DNA of 64,000 nucleotides from Immersiella caudata (lineage: Eukaryota > Ascomycota > Sordariomycetes > Sordariales > Lasiosphaeriaceae): positions 3,038,001 to 3,102,000 of the forward strand of contig JAULSU010000001.1 of the NCBI GenBank assembly GCA_030512335.1, written 5' to 3'. Every line of letters begins with the position of its first letter. Position 1 is the first letter of the stretch. The translations under genes and the position numbers were made by a program. The notes under the pieces are model-generated. The model searched no databases. It was not told the origin of the DNA and saw only the letters and a program-made list of their open reading frames with translations. Below are positions 46,900-57,239 of this stretch, one piece after another.

Positions 46900-47700
46900 T
46901 TAGGAAAACATCTTCGCGATACCGGCCAGACCACCACCGATGTCTCCCCACCCACCCCCATTCCCGCCAAACATATCCTTCTGAACGGATTTTCTCTCCC
47001 ACGACATGTTCCCATCCCGGCCACGCTCAACCGACACTGCCGCCTTCGTCAAACCCCCTCCAAGCCCAGCACCGCTTGCCATCCGCACAGCCTCGCCCAC
47101 GAGTCCAATGGAATCGCCCGTTGCCGCCTTGGTCGCAATGCCCAACATCTTCATGATCGAAGGCGGCAGCCTCAGCCCAAACTTGGCCAGCAACGCTGTC
47201 AAGAATCCACCCGTGATCAGCGGCATGATCACCAACATGAACACCTTGAGCGGATGACGCTTAGCATAGTACACCAGATCGCGCAGCAGCCGCTTCAGGC
47301 GGCGGATCACACGGGACACAAAGTTCGGACGGGGCGAGCGCTTGTAGTACGATGGAGACCGGCCGCCGTGGTTGCTGCTGGTTGTGCCAAAGCCGAAGAA
47401 GGAGGAGCGGCTGGCGGAGTGCTTTTTGTAGTCGTCGCCGCCGAAGAAGGAGCGCGATGAGGAGTGGTGGTCGCGGGACTTCTTGTGGGACCGATGGCGG
47501 GAGTCAGAGTCGGAATCGGGGGCACCGCCGAAGATGGAGGCGGCGATGCCGCCTACCACCGACGGGGCGCCGTGAGAGCGGCGGGAGGGAGAGCGGGAGC
47601 GGGAGTGGGAGTGGGACTTGTGTGAACGGTGGGATTTGTGCGAGCGGGACTTTTTGGAGCGCGTGGAGATGACAGACGCGGCGTCATCAAGGAGGCCCAT
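46900..47700 (-). CDS. Fungal one-helix membrane protein with RS/His-Lys-Ser repeats, function unknown
   Basis: A single exon of 266 residues. After MGLLDDAASVISTRSKK comes a low-complexity block of HKSHRSHKSH and SRSRSPSRRS repeats, then a Ser/Phe/Gly-rich linker with RSFFGG and RSSFFGFG. A basic helix (RVIRRLKRLLRDLVYYAKRH) precedes one membrane segment (VFMLVIMPLITGGFLTALLA, about residues 157-176). The C-terminal part is Gly-rich with an amphipathic helix (PPSIMKMLGIATKAATG). The basic helix before the membrane segment suggests an N-terminus in the cytosol. No enzyme motif is present. The frame extends upstream of the chosen ATG but without protein-like features. Confidence 0.75.
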   Translation of the reverse strand: MGLLDDAASVISTRSKKSRSHKSHRSHKSHSHSRSRSPSRRSHGAPSVVGGIAASIFGGAPDSDSDSRHRSHKKSRDHHSSSRSFFGGDDYKKHSASRSSFFGFGTTSSNHGGRSPSYYKRSPRPNFVSRVIRRLKRLLRDLVYYAKRHPLKVFMLVIMPLITGGFLTALLAKFGLRLPPSIMKMLGIATKAATGDSIGLVGEAVRMASGAGLGGGLTKAAVSVERGRDGNMSWERKSVQKDMFGGNGGGWGDIGGGLAGIAKMFS

Positions 47701-48724
47701 TTTGGTGGTGTGGTGAGGAGGGGGGATCCTTGGGAGACGGGATGGGAGTTTTACTTTGCGCCGGAGGAGATGCCACGATGATGGGGCGAAGGACCGGAAG
47801 GGTCGATTGAGATGCAATTGACGCGGCGCCTTGCTCAGCGGCGGGGAACTTGTCGGCGACGAGTGAATGCGCTTAGCTTGCGAAATGGAGGGGATTGGCT
47901 CACGAGAGGTGAAGTGCAGCTGGAGCTTTGCTCACCGCCAAAAACTGAACGAGGCTGGGGGCCCTTTCGGTGTTGGACCCCTGTCGTTGGTCGGGGGGCT
48001 GGAACCGTTTGGATTGGCGGGGCAAGCTGCACCTTGGTCTCACAAAAGAGAAGACACCACCAACCACTCATCATCGGGAGCTCAACAACTCCTCAGTTGC
48101 GAGCCATTCAGGGCTTGTTCTTTTGCCGGTCAACTTTCTATTTGTTGGTTGGGCCCCGAAATAGCGGAGATGTCCATCACCGTACTGCACCAGTAATATG
48201 AGGAGAAGGAAGGACATGGGAAGGCCCTGTGAAAAGCACCTACATTCAGGTTTGGAGCTTTGTACTTGGACTGGATGCTGAAGGACGATAATAAGTGTAT
48301 AAACTTCGGGCCCATCCTCTTTCGCAAAATCGTGTCTCTTCTGTGACATGCGGAAAGGCGGATTTCTGGGGAGGGCTCGCCAGCCCAGCTGCTCAGTAAT
48401 CTGTGTCAACATCCATTGATCCAGATGGACGCAATTGTGGTATATGCGTAGAACTTCATTCGGCTTTTCAAACGTGGTAGCATTCCATGGTGCAAACATC
48501 TTTCGTACCGCCGAAGTTGAAGCCCAGACGCGAGCTGGAGTTTTGACAACCTAGGTAGGTTGGTGGGTACGACGAGGGAAGGGGGGGGGTCGACTGAAGT
48601 GGGATGGTGGATTTGTGCCTTGCAGCGGAACCTTCAAGTCGCGGGGCAACTTCGATTGAGCTCTCCGGACATCTTCGCCAAACAAAAATACACCAACAAC
48701 CCGCCGCCGCGCTCCCTGCTCACC
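47701..48724. other. Divergent upstream region
   Basis: Between the RS/His-rich membrane protein (-) and the thioredoxin-fold/PITH gene (+). It contains one minus-strand frame listed separately as a weak gene candidate. Confidence 0.45.
48071..48499 (-). CDS. Weak candidate: hypothetical protein of 142 residues
   Basis: A single open frame starting MFAPWNATTFEKPNEV. The first 70 residues have reasonable protein-like composition (VLRIYHNCVHLDQWMLTQITE). The rest includes a hydrophobic patch (MSFLLLILLVQ) that may be chance. No family is recognised and there is no splice partner. It could be a lineage-specific gene, a relic, or spurious. Confidence 0.25.
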   Translation of the reverse strand: MFAPWNATTFEKPNEVLRIYHNCVHLDQWMLTQITEQLGWRALPRNPPFRMSQKRHDFAKEDGPEVYTLIIVLQHPVQVQSSKPECRCFSQGLPMSFLLLILLVQYGDGHLRYFGAQPTNRKLTGKRTSPEWLATEELLSSR

Positions 48725-49948
48725 ATGTCGAAGTCGGTCAACATGTCGTCGTCCGCTGGGATCAAGGAACTCATTCGGCATTCCCATCTTGTGTTTCTCC
48801 TTTGTAAGTCCCTGCTGACCGCCGCCTTGCGACCGTGAAAGTAGTTTGGGCTAGGTCTACCCCGCCATGGTGAGGATGCCGAGGGAGGCTGCGACAGGCG
48901 CGCGCTGTCGCGTGGATAACTCGTTCTATGCACCAATCTTATAATATCACCTTTGGGGTGATGTGTATCACCATTGCTAACGACTTGCCTCCTCAGTCTT
49001 CATCGACACCAGCTCGCCTGCCTATGGCGTGTACGAAGACATCTCAAACGCCTTGTCGGTTCCGAACTTTATAACGTTCGCCAAGGTCAACGTGATGGAG
49101 CACAACGAAATCGGAGCAGAGTACCAGATCACGAAAACCCCAACGTTCATCTACTTCAACAACGGAAAACTGGTGGAGAAGGTGCACGGCGACGATCCTC
49201 GTCAACTTAGCAGCCTGATGAAGCAGTTCCAAGCCGATGCAGAGAAGTTCATCAAGGAGGGTGGTACCAAGGCAAGCAGCAGCGCGAGCGGTGTTTCCGT
49301 CTGGCTCGGTGCTGAGCTTCCCCGGGGGTACAGCGACGTCAGCAACCAAATCGAGCTACAACGGAGCGAGCTTTTAAACGTCGACTCGGAAGCCGGGAGC
49401 CTCAGAGTGCTGTTTGAGCCTTCGAAACCGAGCGCCTTGTCTGGGGGCAAGAGCACTTCTAAAGACTGGGTGGAGAGTGACACGGATGAGCAGTTGATGC
49501 TCTTTATGCCTTTCCAGTCCATGTTGAAGCTTCACACCCTCCAGGTATGGCTGTCCACGAAGACCGCACACAACCAGCACGCTGACCAGGTCGTGGACAG
49601 ATCACCTCCCTCCCTCCCCAGGACGATGACGATGATGAAGCGCCCATGCGACCACGGAAAATCAAGTTGTTCAGCAACAAGCCGCACAACCTTGGGTTTG
49701 ACGAGGCTGAAGATATGGCCGCCACTCAAACTATCGAGCTGTCGGAGAAGGACTGGAACGCCGAAGGTACCGCAAACGTTCCCCTCCGCTACGTCAAGTT
49801 CCAGAACGTTACGAGTCTCGTAATGTTTATCGTGGACGGCGATGGCGACAGTGAGAAAGTCAGACTGGACCGTCTGAGACTGATCGGGGAGGCTGGCGAG
49901 AAGCGGGAGATGGGCAAGCTCGAGAAGATTGGCGATGGACCCGAGTAA
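48725..49948 (+). CDS. Thioredoxin-fold plus PITH domain protein (TXNL1-like) lacking CxxC
   Basis: Exons 48725-48803, 48997-49544 and 49601-49948 encode 324 residues. The N-terminal thioredoxin fold is recognisable from VPNFITFAKVNVMEHNEIGAEYQI and the cis-Pro region TKTPTFIYFNNG. The position of the active-site WCGPC, however, reads FFIDTSSPAYGVYEDIS and has no cysteine. The C-terminal PITH domain is intact (HTLQITSLPPQ, APMRPRKIKLFSNKPHNLGF, PLRYVKFQNVTSLVMFIV). TXNL1-type proteins bind the 26S proteasome through PITH and are normally redox-active. This one is predicted redox-dead, perhaps a structural adaptor. The intron 2 acceptor was chosen because it restores ITSLPPQ. Confidence 0.88.
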
Positions 49949-52900
49949 GGGGCTAGGAGGCGAAATGAACGTCGTCCAGGCAGAGCTGAGAAGGGCTGGC
50001 GATGGCTGGCGAGCGATAAAGAGTCATCTATTTGCACCAGCCAGCTTCTATAGCATTGAGCTATAAATGACGTGGGGCTGTCAGAAGGGCGCTTCAAGGA
50101 CCAGCGTGAGGCTGGGGTGTGTGTGGTGATGCAAGGCTTCCGTCCAGCAGCAGCAGCTGACAATCAGCTTCCAATCATAGCAAGTAATGGAGAAATGACA
50201 TCCTTTCACCCAATGCGGGAGGTGTGGGTTGCTTGGGACAGGTGTATGAGTTGATTGTGGACACACCAGATCTGCAGGCGTCGCGGATATTTAGATGCGG
50301 ATAAATTGGATAGCCTCCCAGCCCAGGTCACCACCCAGCCCTGTTCCCTGGAAATGTGTGAAATTAGGGCAATCACGGGATTTACGGTAGAAACGAATCG
50401 CCAGGCTCGAGCCAGGTTAGCAGAGATGGCATGGAGCGATCGGAGAAAACACGGGGCGTCGCTACGTGTTTTGAGCTATGCCGTTGACAATTAACCGCAT
50501 CACAACGCAAGATCGCCAGCTGGTTCCCGGTACCGGCAGCGTTAGGGTCTCAAGCATTGGAGGCTCAAAACGCCAACGGGCAACATTTCCGTGGTCGTGC
50601 GCCGTGCGTTTCGCATGACAAACAAGCCGTCGGGAGCCAAAATTAACATGGTGTAGGTGGGTATGTATGTCCAGCTTCCTCACCACCACCTAGCCCTGCA
50701 GGGTTGATCTAGATGGATTGGCTGATGGGAGGCCGGCGTGCAATTCATCGCTCTGTGCCACAACTGACGCTACAATATTCCATGGATGACGACGCGAACG
50801 AAGTCAGGATCCGAGCAACACGGGTAATGTTTTAGAGTCGTGGCAGCCGCACGAAGAAGAAAAGAAGAAAAAGAGCGAAAAATTCGTCAAACCGAGCCCA
50901 TTGATATTGCAAAATTCTGGTGGAGCGGAATGCTTAGTCATCGCCGACCTCAAGCGGAGCCAATCATCGCGGGCCCTGAGCTCCAGCCATCGGGAAAACA
51001 CCCGGACCGACCCCGCCATTTCGCGCATCTTGGGTCGAGGGAGTGGTGTGGAGGGAGGCTCAAGGCCCAACAAGCGTTGCAAGTGTTCCAAGGAAAGGTT
51101 CGCCCGTGTTCGCTGCAGCACAGCACTCGGACTCGATACGTGACCGAACCAGCCACTTTGCGTTGTGCACCCCCTTCCTCGAACACACACACACACACAC
51201 ACACACACATCCACCTCGGAGGGCCTTCCGCATTGGAAGGGCGGATTCCTTCGGCGGCAGCATCCAGTGACCCGGCGACAGAGTCCCCAATCTGCGTTCG
51301 CCGCTCGCTCTGATTTTGATTAACATGGAGCGCGTTCATCTATGTCACGCAACCCTCGCAGGGCAATGAGAGGCTACGAAACGGCCTCGCTGGCTGAGGC
51401 ACTCTATTTCCTCCAGACCACGGACGCAAACAGGGTTTCGCAATGGTGTTTCGTCCCGCTCAGCATCGCATTGCATCGCATCGTCGGCCAAGCGGCGACT
51501 TTTGCTCGTCTCCCTCCCAAGCCCTCTCATGCTGAGGCGACTGAGGTGACAGCTGCCGGGTGCGAGCCAAACAAGACGATCCTAGGGTGATCAACCGATG
51601 TTTGGTTTCCTCTGAGAGCCCGGCTCAGAACCGAGCGTCGTTCGTCTGCTCATTTTCTCAGTACCTGGGCGGCCCCACGTCGTTGTCTATGCGTCCGGGT
51701 GTTCTGCAGCCTCCTACTGCGTGAGTCTCGGAAAAAAATCCCTTCTTCCTTGGTCCTGTGCTACCCTCGTAGGGTTTTGCTATCCATGTCGGCTGGGCGG
51801 CGTGTGTGATCGATTCCCCTATCCCACGCCCGCATCGCTGCCCCGCAAGCGCCAACCGCAACCGAGGGCGTCTGGCTTGCTTCCAAGAAGCATGCTGCCC
51901 GATGCTTTTGAGGTTAGGCGGGTTTCGATCGCTTCGATCGCTTCGACAACTGCACATCAGTTTTGCGCCTATCCTCTCGCCTCGCCTCGTCTGCGGATTC
52001 TGTTACCCCTCTCATCATGGTTTGCAGGAGCAAGACTGGCGGATCCGTCTCGGCCTTTACTTGGGCGGATACCTGTTGCTTTTACGCGCACTTCGGCCGC
52101 TGGACTTTACGGTGCTGACACGGGTTTCGCCTTTCAGCTGCTCGGGCGCTCACTGGCTCGCTGGCCGCTACTGGACCGCCCGCCCACATCCCACCACCCC
52201 GCCTCCCCCCCATCTTCCCGCCCCATGGAAAGTCATCCCCATCCGAATCGGCCAACCCCCCTACCGCTACTACGCCGGCCCACCGCCACGCTCCCCCCTT
52301 CGATCATGAAAGCCGGCGCACAACTGCAACTCTGTTTCGACGGCACGTTACCATGGGTCCAAGATCGGTAAGCCTGAGAGCTAATGAATTGGATCACTGC
52401 AGGATTAAAACGTGGCCCCTATATGCTAAGAATAGCTCCTCCCTTCCCCGGCCACGTACCATCTGGCTACAGGCGTCCCAGCGTGCTGTTCGTCGACCAT
52501 TCCCTTTGTCACTGCTCCACGCCCGCCGTCCGCCTGCTGCTGGCGACACCATTGCTACGCTCTCGTCCAAAGGACCCCCGGGCCCCCGGTCGCCCCCGGT
52601 CCCTACGCCCCCATGCCGCTCCAAGAAGTCGGGGCCCCCAGCTGACAGCCGTCCTGTGGCAGTCCTGTGGCACCTCTCTCCTTGCAGTGCTGTCGTAGCA
52701 GTTCCTGCTGCTTGAGGGGCCCGGTGCCAGAGCGGCGCCAGCTGCCTGATCAAGGAGCCAACTGCGCGGCGAGGACGCTGCCGCAGCCCGTCCCATCGTC
52801 CATCGCGCACATGCTCCTCGGTCCCGGGCGGCCCACGGGGGAGACGAGGGAAATGAATGACACAAACATGACCAAGACGAGCTTGTTGGTAGCCGTCGCT

Positions 52901-54028
52901 GGATGGACCGTCGTTCGCCCCCTATTCCGCTCTGACCCTGCTGTTCCCGTCCAGTCCCGTGTGAGAGACTGCCTCTTGCGGAAGGTTTGGCCTTCATCCC
53001 ATCTTTTACCGCCCAGGATACCACTCCATTGTCAAGCGTCGAGCGCATGGAGGCATGGGGGGTTTTAGACCGTCGACCTTGCACCCTCCCTAAACTCGTT
53101 TCCGACAGGTCTCCCGAACGAGCGCCGAGCTCGTTTCGTTGCGGCCCTGTGCCTGTGCTATGCTTGCTGCGCTCTGCTTAGCCTAGCTTCTCCCAAGCTC
53201 CAGCTCCGGTTCGCCCTCCCTGTCTTTTATTTCCTTCTTGTCAAGTGACGGACGGGAAAGCAGCTGAAGTACCTACTACTTCAAGCGCATAGACTCTGCG
53301 TATCATTTTTACTCAAAGGGGTGGGAGCCCCAAAAGCTGGGTCGTTCCCAACTGCTACTTTACTCTTCCCTCTCCTCCTCTCACCAACTTCCTCTTTCCT
53401 TCGTGGCCCCTTGACCTCGGAGAGCAGATGACGTGATACTGACTCCCGTGCTGCGCCCTCGTAATTGCTTCAACCTGTTTGGCCTAGATTCCTCTTAAGG
53501 AGGGTGCTTGCGCCAGTATATCCTCTCCTATATCACACCACCACCAGCCTGCCTTTTCTCTTAAAAGCCCGCCTCGCCCTCAGCCTCCCTTCCGAAACCC
53601 GCGCCGTATAACAGCACCTAGCACTCAATAAAGCCGCCAGGCTCAAGGACGACATCCAGTGGATTTTCCGACCGTCTTATAACAGCGGCGATTATTTGCA
53701 GTGGCGTGCAGATTTGCATTTGTTGTTGGGAAGCGAAGGCGGCTCAAGTAGTCCGTGTGGGGATTGACGTGGCCACCGACTGACTCGAGAGGTTGGGCCG
53801 GTTATATTCCCAAGAGGTCCGCATCACGAATCACGGGCAGCACGCACACACTCGAAAACGAAAACCTGCTTGACCAGACCGAGTTCGGCCACCACAGCGA
53901 AAGAAGAAAAAAAAAGGGGGCGGTTATATCTACCCAAGGCTGCGCCAGCCTTCGAAAGCACCAAGGACCGGGAGGACCATCATCATCACCACCATCCCCC
54001 CGAGTCCAACCTCACAAACCTCATCACC
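49949..54028. other. 4-kb region without recognisable genes
   Basis: Between the TXNL1-like and 2EXR genes. It contains an (AC) microsatellite. Frames up to 216 codons (51721-52371) are Pro/Arg/Ser-rich and unconvincing. The last 500 bases are pyrimidine-rich leader-like sequence. Confidence 0.5.
51183..51208. repeat. (AC)13 microsatellite
   Basis: An uninterrupted dinucleotide run in the intergenic region upstream of the 2EXR gene. Confidence 0.95.
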
Positions 54029-55510
54029 ATGCATTATGAGCAGCCGTTTCACCGGTGCTGCCCCGTGCAGACGCCGGACCGGTTCGGTCTATTCCAGCGG
54101 CTCCCGGCCGAGATCCGGAACATGATTTGGGAGTACTCGCTGCCGGAATCCCGCGTCTACGAAGTCCTAGACGCACCCAATGCCAAGCAAAAGACGCAGG
54201 CGCAAAAGGGCTTGATGTTTGCCAATGTGCACCCGGAGCCTCCTCCGGCACTGGCAGCCGTGTGTCGGGAAAGCCGCTACTTTGTGCTGCACCACTACAA
54301 GCCCCTGACCTTGGGCTCGACAACCAAATACGTGGACCTCTCGAGGGATATTTTGCTTCTGGAGCCTTACCTCCTCGTCAAGCGACTACACCGCACCCTG
54401 CACTTCATGAGCCAAATTCCCCTGGTGCGCGACAACATCAACCGGCTTGCCTTGGGCACATCCTACGGCGTTTACACGGGAATCTGCCACCCCGTTCTCA
54501 GCTGGAAGGTATCCAAAAACAACATGGGAAAGCTCCTCTCAACGCTGGCCAAGTTCCCCAAACTCAAACTTCTCATCTTTGTCGTCCACCAGGAATTCCA
54601 GTTTGAGTTCGACTACCGCTTTCCCGGAACCCTGACCCCTATTCCGAACCACCCGCAAGCTGGATACCTCTCCTCGGCAACCCCCATCCCTCCCAACTTT
54701 GGCCACGGCGCAACAAACTACCCATCACCCGCCAACAGCCACAACAGCAGCAGAGTCGGTGCCACCCTCGCCCCTCTTCCCAGCCAGGCATCAACACCTC
54801 GCCCAGCACCTCCCCAAAGCCCAACAACCACCCTAACCGGCTACCCATCTCCCATCACCACCGGCTATCCCTCGCCCACCAGCAGCGTTTCCAGCACCCC
54901 CCGTCCTGGCCCTGCCCAGCTCCCTTCCGGCTTTCCCTCCCCTCCCCCTCACCACCAATACCAACACCACCACCAAGCCCAGCAACAGCAGCAACAACAA
55001 CAACAATCTCAATCCCAACAACCGCCCCAACCCCGGCCTCAACTAGTCCACCAAGCCTACCGCTTCAAATTCGACATCGAAGCCAACATCAACCACACTC
55101 CTCGCCGTCCCCACCTCAACGAACTCCTCTACTACCCTCTCGACATCGACGAGGACAAAGAGGACTGGGACCTAGGGGTCCTCGGCACCGAGGAAAGCGA
55201 GTGGTGCGACCCCTGGCCTACGAACGATGATTGGAGGAGATTCCGAAAGAGGTTTCAGAGGGCGATCAATTTGAGTTTGGAGATGGGGCTGGCCGAGGGC
55301 GGAGATGGGGAGAGGGCTCCTGGGAAGGCCAAGGGGAAAAGTGGAATGGGCAAGGAGAAGGCGGATGTGTGGTGTGCGGGTGAGAGGAGAGATTGTTGGG
55401 GTACAGGAGGGGGAAGTGGGAGCGGGAAGGGTGAAGGGGAGGGGAGGAAGAGGATGCAGATTCCTGCGCTGAAAGGGGCGAGCTTGTTGTGGAGGTATCA
55501 GAGGGTGTGA
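54029..55510 (+). CDS. 2EXR-domain protein of unknown function
   Basis: A single exon of 493 residues from the ATG of MHYEQPFHRCC. The in-frame upstream extension reads like leader sequence with a His run. The 2EXR domain, common and expanded in filamentous ascomycetes, occupies about residues 15-200: FQRLPAEIRNMIWEYSLPESRVYEV, then ALAAVCRESRYFVLHHY, then the FVVHQEFQFEFDYRF strand region. A Pro/Ser/Gln-rich insert with a polyQ run follows (about residues 210-345), then an acidic segment with WCDPWPTNDDWRRF and a Gly/Lys-rich tail. The domain's activity is unknown. There is no signal peptide or membrane segment. Confidence 0.85.
   Translation: MHYEQPFHRCCPVQTPDRFGLFQRLPAEIRNMIWEYSLPESRVYEVLDAPNAKQKTQAQKGLMFANVHPEPPPALAAVCRESRYFVLHHYKPLTLGSTTKYVDLSRDILLLEPYLLVKRLHRTLHFMSQIPLVRDNINRLALGTSYGVYTGICHPVLSWKVSKNNMGKLLSTLAKFPKLKLLIFVVHQEFQFEFDYRFPGTLTPIPNHPQAGYLSSATPIPPNFGHGATNYPSPANSHNSSRVGATLAPLPSQASTPRPAPPQSPTTTLTGYPSPITTGYPSPTSSVSSTPRPGPAQLPSGFPSPPPHHQYQHHHQAQQQQQQQQQSQSQQPPQPRPQLVHQAYRFKFDIEANINHTPRRPHLNELLYYPLDIDEDKEDWDLGVLGTEESEWCDPWPTNDDWRRFRKRFQRAINLSLEMGLAEGGDGERAPGKAKGKSGMGKEKADVWCAGERRDCWGTGGGSGSGKGEGEGRKRMQIPALKGASLLWRYQRV
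54979..55020 (+). repeat. CAR repeat encoding polyglutamine
   Basis: Consecutive CAG and CAA codons in the 2EXR gene encode a Gln tract broken by Ser. Mixed codons suggest a fairly stable tract. Confidence 0.85.
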
Positions 55511-57239
55511 TATATTTTACGTCGCCTTCTGTGAGGGAGGAACGGATGGATTGCTTTGCAGCGCAGCGATTTGGCTTTGGATTACATGAGCATGGCGGGG
55601 GGTCATGAGCGTACGATGATCACGGTCGCTTCATTTTTACAAACTTTTTATTTTTACTTCACTTATTTTTTAGGGTGTGGTTTCCCCCGGGAGAGACAAA
55701 AGGACAAGGAGAGCGGACTACAGCGGTGGCTCAGCGCACACAATAAATACCCTCGCTTTGGATGATGTATTTTCCACAATCTCTACATCGGCGGTACACA
55801 AGGTCAGGAATAGGGCCTGGGCAGAGCCCGAGACAGTGTTAGGTAGCAACAACAGATAGGTGAAGAGACAAGAAACATCACAGTTACTCCAGATCTGAGA
55901 CCCCAGGCAATGTGCGGTGGTTTCTAGAATGTGGAGCCCTTTCTCGCAACGAGCATTGCCAAGGGGCCATCATCTAGACACCACCATCAACCGCCCCCAA
56001 AGTTGTCAACGGCGTCAGTGGATAATGTCTCCAGGGGGGTGTCCGAAGAGATGCATTGTCCTGTTTCGACTTAATTTTGACGAAAGAGGCGAAGGTGGCA
56101 AGGGAGTTAACTGAGGGTCTTTCCCCTTGACGACATATAGTAGGACGGACATCACGCATGATTATGACGCAGCCCGGATCACAGCTGAAAATCAAGAGCG
56201 GCAAATTCCCCCGGCGGTTTGGCATTCCCGGAACGATGACCCCTGCCCTGACTTTGAAGGGCTTCGAAGGGGCTTCTTCGCCTTCCGCCGTGCCCGCTGG
56301 CTCGGTGTCGAAAAACGAAGCGAACCGCTGCCCAAGGAGGCGGGAAGGATATTAGGTGTTGGGTACATGGGTGTCAAGTGATCTAAGTGGTACATGGGAC
56401 GGAGCGGGACAAGAAACCATGAAAAATCCTCCGTCACTGCCTTCGGTCTCGGAATTTTTGCGGCGGCGCCATGTCAAAATACAATCCTCGCTACCTGCTT
56501 TATGGACCTTTCGCAACGTAACAGTGCTTTTTGGGCCGTGCTGTGCCCCGGTGCCCTGTAACATGGAACTTGATTCATCAATTATGTCAAAAGGACGGGG
56601 ACGGAGCACTGCTTAGTCACGGGCAGTTCCGAAGTGCGAGGTCCGGCGCCAACTGGAAGACGGGCCTTCTTCAGGGACGGGTGTGTAGCAATCCTGTGCG
56701 ACCTCCGCTCGCCGACTGCTTGGAAAACCCGACTTCTCTTGGTTATATCGGAACTGATTGTCGGTCTGGGAAAGCATTCCAAGTGGGAAGGCGCAAATCG
56801 ACGAGACACGTCAGCACCGCATGCCACGACGGGCTGCCAAGCGACAGAAAAAAAACTGTTCCGAAGGCTGCAGCCGTGATCGTGTGAAAAGCACCACAAG
56901 TGCAATGGTAAGACGGGCTGGGCAGCTGTTGGAGATTTTTTTTTTTTTGGCTTTCGGTGTGAGGTTGAAAGAAACGAAAGCGGGCTTTGCGGGACCAGCC
57001 ATGATCGAGATGGGGAAACGATAGCGCAGATCCGGTGGCGGCGGCCAACCAATGGGCGCGTCTTCTCTCACGGCCCACGACTCCATGTCGCCATTCTACT
57101 TGAAGAAGGTGCTGGCTGCGACACGACAAGGAAAGACATCTAAGGTTTCAACTTTCCGCAAGGTGAACCTTCCGCCTTAAACATTGGACTTCAATCGGGC
57201 GTCATGACGCGGTAACGTCGGCTACTTTAATCGAACGTC
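55511..57239. other. Intergenic region
   Basis: 3' flank of the 2EXR gene and promoter of the MFS gene. Short frames only, none convincing. A T run (A on the other strand) lies at about 56937-56949. Confidence 0.5.

Noticed and set aside
51721..52371. 216-codon plus-strand open frame in the 50-54 kb gap
   Set aside because: Pro/Arg/Leu-rich with no domain; overlapping frames of similar length on the same and opposite strands indicate a GC-driven opening.
53551..53580. TTTCTCTTAAAAG stretch resembling the family B introner block
   Set aside because: Matches only about 11 bases, without the other shared blocks or splice sites; likely chance.
53870..54028. In-frame N-terminal extension of the 2EXR protein with a His run
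   Set aside because: The extension has leader-like composition (AG-rich and CAT repeats); the ATG at 54029 gives the N-terminus expected for 2EXR proteins.
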